This document shows positions 12,431-26,439 of a stretch of 64,000 bases of DNA, one piece after another; position 1 is the first letter of the stretch; each line of letters begins with the position of its first letter. A program made the translations under genes and the position numbers. Where the stretch lies: positions 14,274,683-14,338,682 of the forward strand of contig JASXTE010000002.1 in assembly GCA_030280995.1 (NCBI GenBank), given 5' to 3'. A model generated the notes under the pieces. It did not search any database. It was not told where the DNA came from and saw only the letters and a program-made list of their open reading frames with translations. This DNA is from Hemileia vastatrix. Lineage: Eukaryota > Basidiomycota > Pucciniomycetes > Pucciniales > Zaghouaniaceae.

Positions 12431-14583
12431 TTATTTAATAATTATTTTTTAATACATTAAATATAAAATTCAAACACCATAAAATATATGAATTTTTTTA
12501 TATGAATATTATAAATTTAATCTACCTCTTTCTCATAATTATATTTATAATTTTGTTTTTTTAATTTTTGACATTTAAGTTTATTTTTTGGAAATACAAA
12601 ATTAAATTTTCAACTAAATTTTTTAGTAAGGTAAAATAAATTATAAATTTGACATTTTGTAATTGAATAATGAAAAAAATTTTAAATTTATTTAAAAAAT
12701 ATTTTTGTTAGAAGAATACCAATATTTTAAGGGTAGAAATATGGTGCAAATTTTAAGTAAAAAAAATTATATTTTTTTTTGTGAGGGGTTATTTCTATTT
12801 TTAAAAATATTTTTCAAAAACATTCATTAAATAATAAATTAAATTACTTTGCAACTCAAATTTTTTGTAAAATAATTAAAAATGAAATAATAATATTGTT
12901 ATATTTGATATAAAATTTGAATTGGTAATATTAATGTCTCTTTAAGTAAATTTGAAAATCATTTAAAAAGACCATGTTGATAAGTACTTCATTTTTGATA
13001 TACAATGGTTATATATATATCTTATATATATTTCTTGAGTGTTATTTTTATATACATTCAATAAAATTTGTAATATAAAATGCCATTTAATCATTAATTA
13101 TTGTTCAACTTAGTTATAACAACTTCATATTTAATACCAGCCACTAGTATTTATTTTTAATTTAAAACTCCAATATAACATGAGAGTATCCTTATTTTGT
13201 CTGTATGTAATGAACAACAATAACAGACCATAAATGAGTGGGTAATTAATTACAATAAATAGTTGAAGAATAACCTATAAGAAATGATAAGTTTATCAAA
13301 AAGAGTACATTAAAAAAATATACTTTTGAATTTTTTTTGATATAATTTGGGTAGTTAAATGAAAATTTAAATTATCAGACATCAAAATGGATAAAATCTA
13401 AAAGTGGTGTTTATATAATAAGCCTCATATAAAAAAAGGATAAAAAATCTTCTATGTAACTAAATTATTAAATATTAAGGTATTATTAAAATTATTGAAA
13501 AACTTATTTTACAGTTATAATGAAATCTAAATGTGAAAATAATGGTGGGATAATAGTAAGACTATGTGGAAACACTTTAATTTATACATACTTTCAACTA
13601 TGTTCAGATAAAAAAATTGTTAAAATTGTATAATAACATCTAGTTAATAGTGATGCAATTTTATTTAGATCAAGAATAAATTTTTCTGAGGAAAAACTAA
13701 TTAAATTGAGATATGGCCATCTCCTTTCAAGAGATAGAATAATAATAAAAATTTAAAAAATTATAATAAGTATTCTTAATCACCATTTTTGAAAAGTCTC
13801 TAGTAAAATTCATTATGATATATCATTCATTTATTACATTATATGGAGTTTCATCTTGAAGTAGTGATGTGCAGCTTTGAACTTATGTTATGAAAAACAA
13901 AAAAGTTAAAAAATATATAGTTATACTAATGAAAAAGCCAAAAATAAAAATACTATTATAAATTAAAAAAATAAAACTACATAAATTTTATTCTGCTCTA
14001 ATGATGGAAGGGTACTATGTATGAATTTCCACATGTTAAATCCAAACCTGCTTTAAGGCTAGTTTACAGGTAGAGCTATTAAGTTTCCTTAAATTCTAAA
14101 AATAACTTATGCATTTTACTAATTATTTTTTTCTTGTTTTCTTTCCAAAGTTGTTAGAGTTGCTTAATTAATACTGTTATCTTGATTGTAAGATATATAA
14201 TTTTTTTTGAATACATGATTTATTGTTTCAAAAATTATATTATAAATTTAAATCATTTATTTCATTTTCTAAAGCTTCATTGTCAAAGACACAACTCCAT
14301 TTTCTATTACTTAACAAATATATAAAATGTGATAGTAAAATTTGAGGAATTTTCTTTTTGAGAGGGTCAAACTATATTGTGAAGATTTTTATCTAGAAAT
14401 TCTTGTACTCTAAAACCAAATAATTTTCTCCCTTAAGTAAGCCATTTCAAAAATATGAGAATATAAACAAGAATATTAACTTATCTTATTTTTATTTTCT
14501 TTACTGAAAGTTTTAGTTCAATCCCTTTTTTTATATGACATTAGTATAAAAACATGGTTAAATGCTACTATATAATTAATTTT

Positions 14584-14638
<55 letters not shown>

Positions 14639-16349
14639 TTAGAAGGTCATCCTTTTTTATTTACTTGAATAAATGGCTCAATTATAATACCCAACACTTA
14701 TTAATGTTTCCCAAACTCAATAACAAATTTCTCATATGAAATATTAGCTTCTAATATAAGAAGTTTATCTATAGATGATATTCAACATGTGATTTTACTT
14801 TTTAGATTCAGCTAAAATTAAACAAAAGGAGAAATCATGCATATGTGTATAAATGGTAACCATATGTTACTTAGAGGATTGCGAAATTCACTCATCAGAA
14901 TGGTTTAAGTATTAAAATAAATTGAGGTCATTATTTTCTAGTATTTGAAACTAATTAGGAAATTATTCTAAAAATATATTTTAATGTGTATCATGTTTAA
15001 AAAGTTGGAAATATGATTTTTGAAAATTGTGAGTTTCTTATGAGATACCAAGCTTTAGTTTACATTGTTTCAAGTAGAATAGAATTTTAGTATTAGAAAT
15101 TGAAAGCAATGTACCATTATCAGATTTTAACTGTGTTCTACTTATAGAATGATTACATAACATTAAACATTATTTAAATCAAAAAGGTTTAAAAGATATT
15201 TAGAATTTTACCAAATTTCACCATTTATTAATCTTTGATTTGAAAACAAACTATGATGTACACTCACTAGAAATAAGCAATCCCAATTTTAACATAATTT
15301 ATCAATCCAAAAATAATGAGTCAATTAACATGAAAATATATATTATTTCAAAACCAATTCTCTAGATTTAAAATATGATGCTTTAATGAAAAATTATTAC
15401 AAAACTTTAATGCAATGAACTCTCTTAAAAAATTCAAAAATAGAATATCAAAACAAGTAATTTCTGCAAAAAAAAACTACTAACTATTGTAGATAAAGCA
15501 TAAAAATAAGTCATATATTTTAAAAAAATGATCTAACAATATTTATTTTTGTTAAAAAAATCAAAACATTGTTACGTTTGCTTGTAATAATAATGTTAAA
15601 GTCCACTAAACATTATCTAAAGGTGGTAAAATATGTTAAAAATATGTTGAATTTTGTGAGATAAAAATCAACAATTTTGTATCATTTCCTGTTGTGCTAT
15701 GACTTTATTCCACCCTTTTTATTTTGATTCTTCCAGTATTACTTTGCTATGATCACTAGTTTTCAAGTTAAAATTTACAAATGTTCATTATACTTGATAA
15801 TATGAAAAATAACTCAAACTTTTATAACTACAAAATAAGATTTTGTAACTCCTTCTTTCAATCAATATTTGAAGAAATTTTTAGTTTATTTGAGTAATGA
15901 TTTTAAGAATAACAAAAAATTTGAAATTCACAAGGAATTATTTCCAGAGACTATAATTATTTACTTGTGTAATGCATGAGCTACTTATCAATGATGTAAA
16001 ACATCAGAAAAGTAAGTTATAGTTATAAATCTACAGATTATACTGTTTCTGGTATATATATCTTCAATAAATCTTTTAAACTTATCTTAGCCTACATACC
16101 ACACAATAGAAAATCATTATATTAAAAAGGGAAAAAATTCTATGATAATATCATAAAGAATGATAACCATGGATTAATATTCCATAAAAATGGTTAATAA
16201 TATTTTAAGAGAACCTAAATCAGTATTCTTTCATCAAAATATATCCTTTTTGTCTTTGTAATTTATTCCAAACAAATTTTTTGAAAGTTGAATCTATATA
16301 TCTAATGCCAAAACCACTATTAAGTTCCCTCTTAGACTTTTTAAGAAAT

Positions 16350-16380
<31 letters not shown>

Positions 16381-18285
16381 TATTTATCAAAAATTGAAAT
16401 AAAGAATAAAAACATAATTTTATTTACCTTTAATTATTTAAATATAGAGTATTTTCAGAATGCATTGTGGTTACTTGTGAAGGTTAGAAGATTTGAAGTT
16501 GGATTTATGAGTTTTTAGAAGGGCAAATATTATAAAATTCTTTCATAAATATTTATTTCATAGTTTCAAATGTTGAAATCTACAAACTAATGGGATTTAA
16601 AATTATATTGAGATTTAAAATCTGTTTTCTACTCAAGTAAAATAAAATAAAATGATGATATCAAAATTGAAATTAAGTTTAAACTTTTGATATGCTCTAT
16701 CTTCAATTTTATTGATAGTGCATCAAAAATTTAATAATATATTTTTCCTTCATCACTTTTTACATAAAAGATAGTTTTATCATTTTATGCATTAAAGATT
16801 ACTTATATAAATTTAACATCTATGTCAACTGTTTATGACTATTAATCTATATAATAAATTTTTTAGAAGAAAAAATAACATCAGTATATACTGACTTTGA
16901 AATTATTCAATTTAAAATAGTTTACAGGTAGATAATGAAGGGTGATTACATTTTTGAATATGAATTATAGAAGTCTTATTTTGTCAATTTTAATTCTTTT
17001 TGAGCTCAAATGTATCCACCGCAACTTATGTAAGAATAAAAATTATTTTTATTGAAATTTACATGAGAAAGTATGCCTATTATTCAAAATCAAACTTGCT
17101 CTAATGGTGTTTTTCAATCATTATTTCCATTCATAACAATAAAAAACATTTCAATTTGCTGATGTTTTAGTTTTTGATATCCCCAAGTTTATATCTCAGG
17201 TGTACTATTCACAAAATTATTAAAAATATAATTTTCGAAATACATGATAAACTTGAAAGTGAGGGGGCATTAAATTTTTAAAAATTAATTCTAAATTCAG
17301 GATGGATAGTATTTTTTCTATTTTCACAAATGAACGATTTTTTGTTTCAATTAATCCAGAAAGAAAATTTTGTTGTAAGCATATTATATTATATTTATTA
17401 TGATTTTAAATACTATATTTTCAAGATTTGTGTTTAATATTTCCTGTGAAAGTTAATGTTAATGTGAATTTAAAGTAAGCTTGAAGAAATTTAATCAATA
17501 GGCATATTGGATATTCAAAATAATATTTTGCTCCAATCTTGAATCATCCTGGGCTAACAAATATCCCAAATAAGGTTTTTGTGGGTCAATTTGGATTTAA
17601 GTAGGATTAAGTGAGGTTTAATAAAGGACAGATAAAAGGCTAAATTCATTACTAGTGACTTTTTTCTCAAAATAGTTATAAAATATGTATCATTCTGGAA
17701 TCAAGCTTCAATAAAATTGAATTGAAACAGAGATAATTTCTAGCAGCACAACACCATATTTACAAAGGTGTAAAATACCTCAAATATTACTCATAATATA
17801 GGAAGGCAAGGAATCTACAAAATTCACATTTCAAACGAGGATATATATTTTGAATTTGAAATTGAGAAATGGAATATTATTTTCCAATTTAAATATCTAT
17901 TAGTCATTTTACCAAAAGTTTTCAGTAATCAGATTGAATTTTGATGGTATTTTGTTGTAGATTAATCATTTCGATGAGACATTTACTCAAAATTACTGGT
18001 TTCGTTTCTAATATTCCATGTGAAATTCATTATGAATCTTTTTGAAAGTGAATAGTTGACATATTAAATATGCAAAAGCTTATGTTAGATCAAAGTGAGA
18101 TCAAAGGGAGTTTAACTGATGATCAAATTAGGATTTTACAAGATCAAATGGTGATCAATGTAGGTTCATCTTGAGCTCAATTTGTGACAAATCTCTGACT
18201 AAATGTAAGGCCAAACAATTTCCTACATGGTGATGATGTGTGCATAATTCAAGCATAGATTTGTGGCTCAACGGAGTTCAAGCAA
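12431..18285. other. AT-rich non-coding arm (E1), including subterminal TTTGATC repeats
   Basis: About 5.9 kb without a credible gene. It holds an (AT)n microsatellite near 14588-14632, a second AT tract near 16350-16382, and clustered GATCAAA motifs at 18087-18158, about 130-200 bp from the terminus. The short ORF across the microsatellite (IYIYIYIY) is not a gene. The stretch matches 19865-25720 almost perfectly. Confidence 0.7.
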
Positions 18286-18325
18286 GGGGTATTGCTAGCA
18301 ATACCCCCCCATTTTTTCTGTGGTG
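18286..18325 (+). repeat. Terminal inverted repeat, E1 TET end
   Basis: Reads GGGGTATT-GCTAGC-AATACCCC, then CCC, A, T6 and CTGTGGTG. Followed by TAT. Confidence 0.85.
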
Positions 18326-19824
18326 TATATGCATGAAATACATTAAAATAAATGACCAAAAGGAAAAATTAAGACTTACTTTTTATTAATCCATATTAAG
18401 GGGGATAAACAGTAGAAATGATGAGGCTAATCATGAAATCAAACTACATGAAATCCTTATTCAAAAATAACCAAAATTGACTGAGAAACTACTTAAAAAC
18501 CCAAAAAAGGGTGTGAGATGTGGGGTTACTACATGTAGTGCTTGGCAGGGGCTTGCACAGGTGAATCCTTGACTAATTTAGGCAAATTTAAGTGTAGTAG
18601 TGAATTAAAGCACCAAGTTTGAGGTTATTAATTAAATTAGTGGATACAATAAGGGTCCATGCATTTATAATTAAACTAGGAAACAAAATAAGTGTATTTT
18701 TCCTATTTTGGCCAGTTTCCCCACAGTTGGTGTAAAATGTAAGGTAATTATCATGTGAAGAAGCTAAATTTGCTAAAAATGAAGCTATTCACATGGGAAA
18801 AATGCAGGAAGTATGTATCCAGTACACAGAAGCCATTTCTGGCATAAAAATCACCAAATTTAAAAAGTTTTATTTTCATGCTTTGAGTAGCCATTTCAAT
18901 AGCTCTAATTAAGACAAATTGATATTTCAAAGATATTTTTTAATATTATTAAATTTATAGCACATATAGTCAACTTTTAAGTTATTTGAAGCACATTTCT
19001 TGTTTTTCACATAAAATAATCAAAACAACAGCTTTAAGTCTACTTAAAAATTAAGTAGTCTGATATTTAAGGTTCTTAAGATTAGTCCAACATATTCCAG
19101 CTTAAATTTAGGTACATAAGACTTATAAAAGGTGGATATATGCATGTATATAAGGTGTTATAATGGCATATTTTGTATTTTATCTTAGATTTACTTATGT
19201 ATACAATTTGTGTACTCTAATTTATTGCCCCAATTTATAGTCTATGTGTTTAACATAACTTATAAGTACTTTTTACTCACTCCTGGGGATATCCAGGCTG
19301 AAACTCACCCACCCAAAAAAAACAATAAAAAAATGATAAGCTATACACTTTTTTTTTATTTTATATTATTTTTCAGGTATTCAGAAAATTCTGTAGCATT
19401 AATGATTAATTATTTAAAGAAATATAACATAACAAAATATTTTGAGTACTGGTTTTTAACCCCTCAGTTATTTGAACAGAAATTAATTTCTGTTTATATT
19501 TTTTGATAAGGAAGGATAAATTTGAAATTACATTCTCAGGTATCCATTTATCAAATTCATTTGATTTTCTCTTAAATCTTAATAAATACTCAGTTTCTTT
19601 CTATTTACTAAGTATTCTTTTCTTAAATATTTTTTCAATCTCTGCTTTTTCCACAATTTCTTCAGGTTGCTTTTTAGGTCTTCCTGTTTGTTTTGGAAAT
19701 AAGTCAGGATCATTTGCATGGTAAGGTTTTAATAATGAGATAGAGAAAACTGGATGTTTCCTATCATATGGGGCATATAATATGACTTCCACAGCATTAT
19801 TTTCAAAATTTTGTTTACTACAAA
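18326..19824 (-). mobile_element. Ty3-1 fragment: integrase C-terminus, chromodomain-like tail and LTR part
   Basis: On the minus strand from 19824 it reads the end of a Ty3 integrase (NNAVEVILYAPYDRKHPVFS, then SLLKPYHANDPDLFP), then a chromodomain-like stretch (ILSK, stop, then ETEYLLRFKRKSNEFDKWIPE). It is frameshifted and has stops. A purine-rich tract (GGGTGGGTGAG) near 19303-19315 precedes TTTCAGCC, the probable start of the 3' LTR, which continues to 18326. Its first bases TTTGTAGTA continue the integrase frame broken at 51274, so this is the missing 3' half of the Ty3 copy at 50585-51274. Confidence 0.75.
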
Positions 19825-19864
19825 CACCACAGAAAAAATGGGGGGGTATTGCTAGCAATACCCC
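19825..19864 (-). repeat. Terminal inverted repeat, E2 TET end
   Basis: Begins CACCACAG and ends in the GCTAGC-centred 22-bp dyad. Preceded by AAA, which is TTT on the element strand. Confidence 0.85.
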
Positions 19865-21769
19865 TTGCTTGAACTCCGTTGAGCCACAAATCTATGCTTG
19901 AATTATGCACACATCATCACCATGTAGGAAATTGTTTGGCCTTACATTTAGTCAGAGATTTGTCACAAATTGAGCTCAAGATGAACCTACATTGATCACC
20001 ATTTGATCTTGTAAAATCCTAATTTGATCATCAGTTAAACTCCCTTTGATCTCACTTTGATCTAACATAAGCTTTTGCATATTTAATATGTCAACTATTC
20101 ACTTTCAAAAAGATTCATAATGAATTTCACATGGAATATTAGAAACGAAACCAGTAATTTTGAGTAAATGTCTCATCGAAATGATTAATCTACAACAAAA
20201 TACCATCAAAATTCAATCTGATTACTGAAAACTTTTGGTAAAATGACTAATAGATATTTAAATTGGAAAATAATATTCCATTTCTCAATTTCAAATTCAA
20301 AATATATATCCTCGTTTGAAATGTGAATTTTGTAGATTCCTTGCCTTCCTATATTATGAGTAATATTTGAGGTATTTTACACCTTTGTAAATATGGTGTT
20401 GTGCTGCTAGAAATTATCTCTGTTTCAATTCAATTTTATTGAAGCTTGATTCCAGAATGATACATATTTTATAACTATTTTGAGAAAAAAGTCACTAGTA
20501 ATGAATTTAGCCTTTTATCTGTCCTTTATTAAACCTCACTTAATCCTACTTAAATCCAAATTGACCCACAAAAACCTTATTTGGGATATTTGTTAGCCCA
20601 GGATGATTCAAGATTGGAGCAAAATATTATTTTGAATATCCAATATGCCTATTGATTAAATTTCTTCAAGCTTACTTTAAATTCACATTAACATTAACTT
20701 TCACAGGAAATATTAAACACAAATCTTGAAAATATAGTATTTAAAATCATAATAAATATAATATAATATGCTTACAACAAAATTTTCTTTCTGGATTAAT
20801 TGAAACAAAAAATCGTTCATTTGTGAAAATAGAAAAAATACTATCCATCCTGAATTTAGAATTAATTTTTAAAAATTTAATGCCCCCTCACTTTCAAGTT
20901 TATCATGTATTTCGAAAATTATATTTTTAATAATTTTGTGAATAGTACACCTGAGATATAAACTTGGGGATATCAAAAACTAAAACATCAGCAAATTGAA
21001 ATGTTTTTTATTGTTATGAATGGAAATAATGATTGAAAAACACCATTAGAGCAAGTTTGATTTTGAATAATAGGCATACTTTCTCATGTAAATTTCAATA
21101 AAAATAATTTTTATTCTTACATAAGTTGCGGTGGATACATTTGAGCTCAAAAAGAATTAAAATTGACAAAATAAGACTTCTATAATTCATATTCAAAAAT
21201 GTAATCACCCTTCATTATCTACCTGTAAACTATTTTAAATTGAATAATTTCAAAGTCAGTATATACTGATGTTATTTTTTCTTCTAAAAAATTTATTATA
21301 TAGATTAATAGTCATAAACAGTTGACATAGATGTTAAATTTATATAAGTAATCTTTAATGCATAAAATGATAAAACTATCTTTTATGTAAAAAGTGATGA
21401 AGGAAAAATATATTATTAAATTTTTGATGCACTATCAATAAAATTGAAGATAGAGCATATCAAAAGTTTAAACTTAATTTCAATTTTGATATCATCATTT
21501 TATTTTATTTTACTTGAGTAGAAAACAGATTTTAAATCTCAATATAATTTTAAATCCCATTAGTTTGTAGATTTCAACATTTGAAACTATGAAATAAATA
21601 TTTATGAAAGAATTTTATAATATTTGCCCTTCTAAAAACTCATAAATCCAACTTCAAATCTTCTAACCTTCACAAGTAACCACAATGCATTCTGAAAATA
21701 CTCTATATTTAAATAATTAAAGGTAAATAAAATTATGTTTTTATTCTTTATTTCAATTTTTGATAAATA

Positions 21770-21800
<31 letters not shown>

Positions 21801-23511
21801 ATTTCTTAAAAAGTCTAAGAGGGAACTTAATAGTGGTTTTGGCATTAGATATATAGATTCAACTTTCAAAAAATTTGTTTGGAATAAATTACAAAGACAA
21901 AAAGGATATATTTTGATGAAAGAATACTGATTTAGGTTCTCTTAAAATATTATTAACCATTTTTATGGAATATTAATCCATGGTTATCATTCTTTATGAT
22001 ATTATCATAGAATTTTTTCCCTTTTTAATATAATGATTTTCTATTGTGTGGTATGTAGGCTAAGATAAGTTTAAAAGATTTATTGAAGATATATATACCA
22101 GAAACAGTATAATCTGTAGATTTATAACTATAACTTACTTTTCTGATGTTTTACATCATTGATAAGTAGCTCATGCATTACACAAGTAAATAATTATAGT
22201 CTCTGGAAATAATTCCTTGTGAATTTCAAATTTTTTGTTATTCTTAAAATCATTACTCAAATAAACTAAAAATTTCTTCAAATATTGATTGAAAGAAGGA
22301 GTTACAAAATCTTATTTTGTAGTTATAAAAGTTTGAGTTATTTTTCATATTATCAAGTATAATGAACATTTGTAAATTTTAACTTGAAAACTAGTGATCA
22401 TAGCAAAGTAATACTGGAAGAATCAAAATAAAAAGGGTGGAATAAAGTCATAGCACAACAGGAAATGATACAAAATTGTTGATTTTTATCTCACAAAATT
22501 CAACATATTTTTAACATATTTTACCACCTTTAGATAATGTTTAGTGGACTTTAACATTATTATTACAAGCAAACGTAACAATGTTTTGATTTTTTTAACA
22601 AAAATAAATATTGTTAGATCATTTTTTTAAAATATATGACTTATTTTTATGCTTTATCTACAATAGTTAGTAGTTTTTTTTTGCAGAAATTACTTGTTTT
22701 GATATTCTATTTTTGAATTTTTTAAGAGAGTTCATTGCATTAAAGTTTTGTAATAATTTTTCATTAAAGCATCATATTTTAAATCTAGAGAATTGGTTTT
22801 GAAATAATATATATTTTCATGTTAATTGACTCATTATTTTTGGATTGATAAATTATGTTAAAATTGGGATTGCTTATTTCTAGTGAGTGTACATCATAGT
22901 TTGTTTTCAAATCAAAGATTAATAAATGGTGAAATTTGGTAAAATTCTAAATATCTTTTAAACCTTTTTGATTTAAATAATGTTTAATGTTATGTAATCA
23001 TTCTATAAGTAGAACACAGTTAAAATCTGATAATGGTACATTGCTTTCAATTTCTAATACTAAAATTCTATTCTACTTGAAACAATGTAAACTAAAGCTT
23101 GGTATCTCATAAGAAACTCACAATTTTCAAAAATCATATTTCCAACTTTTTAAACATGATACACATTAAAATATATTTTTAGAATAATTTCCTAATTAGT
23201 TTCAAATACTAGAAAATAATGACCTCAATTTATTTTAATACTTAAACCATTCTGATGAGTGAATTTCGCAATCCTCTAAGTAACATATGGTTACCATTTA
23301 TACACATATGCATGATTTCTCCTTTTGTTTAATTTTAGCTGAATCTAAAAAGTAAAATCACATGTTGAATATCATCTATAGATAAACTTCTTATATTAGA
23401 AGCTAATATTTCATATGAGAAATTTGTTATTGAGTTTGGGAAACATTAATAAGTGTTGGGTATTATAATTGAGCCATTTATTCAAGTAAATAAAAAAGGA
23501 TGACCTTCTAA

Positions 23512-23566
<55 letters not shown>

Positions 23567-25720
23567 AAAATTAATTATATAGTAGCATTTAACCATGTTT
23601 TTATACTAATGTCATATAAAAAAAGGGATTGAACTAAAACTTTCAGTAAAGAAAATAAAAATAAGATAAGTTAATATTCTTGTTTATATTCTCATATTTT
23701 TGAAATGGCTTACTTAAGGGAGAAAATTATTTGGTTTTAGAGTACAAGAATTTCTAGATAAAAATCTTCACAATATAGTTTGACCCTCTCAAAAAGAAAA
23801 TTCCTCAAATTTTACTATCACATTTTATATATTTGTTAAGTAATAGAAAATGGAGTTGTGTCTTTGACAATGAAGCTTTAGAAAATGAAATAAATGATTT
23901 AAATTTATAATATAATTTTTGAAACAATAAATCATGTATTCAAAAAAAATTATATATCTTACAATCAAGATAACAGTATTAATTAAGCAACTCTAACAAC
24001 TTTGGAAAGAAAACAAGAAAAAAATAATTAGTAAAATGCATAAGTTATTTTTAGAATTTAAGGAAACTTAATAGCTCTACCTGTAAACTAGCCTTAAAGC
24101 AGGTTTGGATTTAACATGTGGAAATTCATACATAGTACCCTTCCATCATTAGAGCAGAATAAAATTTATGTAGTTTTATTTTTTTAATTTATAATAGTAT
24201 TTTTATTTTTGGCTTTTTCATTAGTATAACTATATATTTTTTAACTTTTTTGTTTTTCATAACATAAGTTCAAAGCTGCACATCACTACTTCAAGATGAA
24301 ACTCCATATAATGTAATAAATGAATGATATATCATAATGAATTTTACTAGAGACTTTTCAAAAATGGTGATTAAGAATACTTATTATAATTTTTTAAATT
24401 TTTATTATTATTCTATCTCTTGAAAGGAGATGGCCATATCTCAATTTAATTAGTTTTTCCTCAGAAAAATTTATTCTTGATCTAAATAAAATTGCATCAC
24501 TATTAACTAGATGTTATTATACAATTTTAACAATTTTTTTATCTGAACATAGTTGAAAGTATGTATAAATTAAAGTGTTTCCACATAGTCTTACTATTAT
24601 CCCACCATTATTTTCACATTTAGATTTCATTATAACTGTAAAATAAGTTTTTCAATAATTTTAATAATACCTTAATATTTAATAATTTAGTTACATAGAA
24701 GATTTTTTATCCTTTTTTTATATGAGGCTTATTATATAAACACTACTTTTAGATTTTATCCATTTTGATGTCTGATGATTTAAATTTTCATTTAACTACC
24801 CAAATTATATCAAAAAAAATTCAAAAGTATATTTTTTTAATGTACTCTTTTTGATAAACTTATCATTTCTTATAGGTTATTCTTCAACTATTTATTGTAA
24901 TTAATTACCCACTCATTTATGGTCTGTTATTGTTGTTCATTACATACAGACAAAATAAGGATACTCTCATATTATATTGGAGTTTTAAATTAAAAAGTAA
25001 ATACTAGTGGCTGGTATTAAATATAAAGTTGTTATAACTAAGTTGAACATTAATTAATTATTAAATGGCATTTTATATTACAAATTTTATTGAATGTATA
25101 TAAAAATAACACTCAAGAAATATATATAAGATATATATATAACCATTGTATATCAAAAATGAAGTACTTATCAACATGGTCTTTTTAAATGATTTTCAAA
25201 TTTACTTAAAGAGACATTAATATTACCAATTCAAATTTTATATCAAATACAACAATGTTATTATTTCATTTTTAATTATTTTACAAAAAATTTGAGTTTC
25301 AAAGTAATTTAATTCAGTATTTAATGAATGTTTTTGAAAAATGTTTTTAAAAGTAGAAATAACCCCTCACAAAAAAAAATATAATTTTTTTTACTTACAA
25401 TTTGCACCATATTTCTACCCTTAAAATATTGGTATTCTTCTAACAAAAATATTTTTTAAATAAATTTAAAATTTTTTTCATTATTCAATTACAAAATGTC
25501 AAATTTATAATTTATTTTACCTTACTAAAAAATTTAGTTGAAAATTTAATTTTGTATTTCCAAAAAATAAACTTAAATGTCAAAAATTAAAAAAACAAAA
25601 TTATAAATATAATTATGAGAAAGATGTAGATTAAATTTATAATATTAATATAAAAAAAATCATATATTTTATGGTGTTTGAATTTTAAATTTAATGTATT
25701 AAAAAATAATTATTAAATAA
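19865..25720. other. AT-rich non-coding arm (E2), including subterminal TTTGATC repeats
   Basis: Mirror of 12431-18285. TTTGATC-type motifs cluster at 19992-20063 (five within about 70 bp). AT microsatellites lie at about 21770-21800 and 23518-23562. No gene seen. Confidence 0.7.
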
Positions 25721-26439
25721 CCAAGCCAAATGAAATTGGATTGGATTTTTGGTATCACTAGAACTTATTTTTTTTCTTATACTCACATTTTAATTTTTAA
25801 ATTTTTTTTTTCTACACTTCTCATTTTTTTTTATGATTTTTAATGTTTTTAAGACCGAAGTTGCTTTCAAACAACTTTGGTCTAACGTTTCTCTCACTTT
25901 CCCACCAGATTGCACCTGGTAGGGAAAGTCGCTTCCATTTTAGAGACCAAAGTCCCTTGCAGGGACTTTGGTTTCTCTGTGTGCATTGCACAGCCAGAAA
26001 AAAACTGGCTGTGCAATGCACTGCATGCAGCACATGCAACACGCATCGGTGCTGCAAGTAATGCGCATTGCATGCAGCAGAAATGCGCGTTGCATGCAGC
26101 CGGAATTGCTGCTGCATGCAGCACGCATTGCACATGCTGTGCATATCTCATTCAGCTGACTTGATATCAGCTGCATGAAATATGGTAGCGATTGTGCAAC
26201 GCGCGTTGCACACTGCTTTGGCCACCTCCCAGCCTAGTAAATTAGCTGGGAGGGTGGCAAACATTACAGCAAGCAATCGAAGTCGCTTTTAGAGACTTCG
26301 ATTGCTTGAAAGAGACACTTCCAGCCAGGGGAAACCTGGCTGGAAGTACTAAATTGCAATGTAAGGGACCCAAGCCAATTTCAAAGGCTTGGGTCATAAA
26401 TTAAGGTTTCTAAAAAGCAGCCAGTATAAATCTGGCTGC
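25721..26439. repeat. Hairpin array (E2)
   Basis: Mirror of the E1 array, with the same order of stems. It is about 40 bp longer because the nested GCATGCA/GCAGCA part (26030-26130) has an extra hairpin-like unit. The outermost hairpin at 25721-25744 is degraded here. The long arms stay paired in both copies although a few stem bases changed. Confidence 0.8.

Larger units (their letters stand above)
1..18325 (+). mobile_element. E1: inverted copy of the giant transposon, left part outside the window
   Basis: The sequence from 1 to 18325 is the reverse complement of about 19825-38221 (base 1 pairs with about 38221), with scattered substitutions and small indels. The TET-end inverted repeat lies at 18286-18325 and is followed by TAT. 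Position 1 falls inside the transposase 3' exon, so the copy continues leftward and could be full length. Identity to E2 looks near-perfect from about 13.4 kb to 18.3 kb and lower, a few percent different, from 1 to 13 kb. Confidence 0.85.

Noticed and set aside
14554..14739. 61-aa ORF, identical at 23411-23596
   Set aside because: It is a read-through of an (AT)n microsatellite (IYIYIY) in non-coding DNA.
18286..18325. Terminal motif as an LTR end of the Ty3 elements
   Set aside because: The motif occurs in opposite orientations at the two ends of the 27-kb unit, begins CAC, and is flanked by a 3-bp duplication that interrupts a Ty3 integrase. That fits a DNA transposon end, not an LTR.
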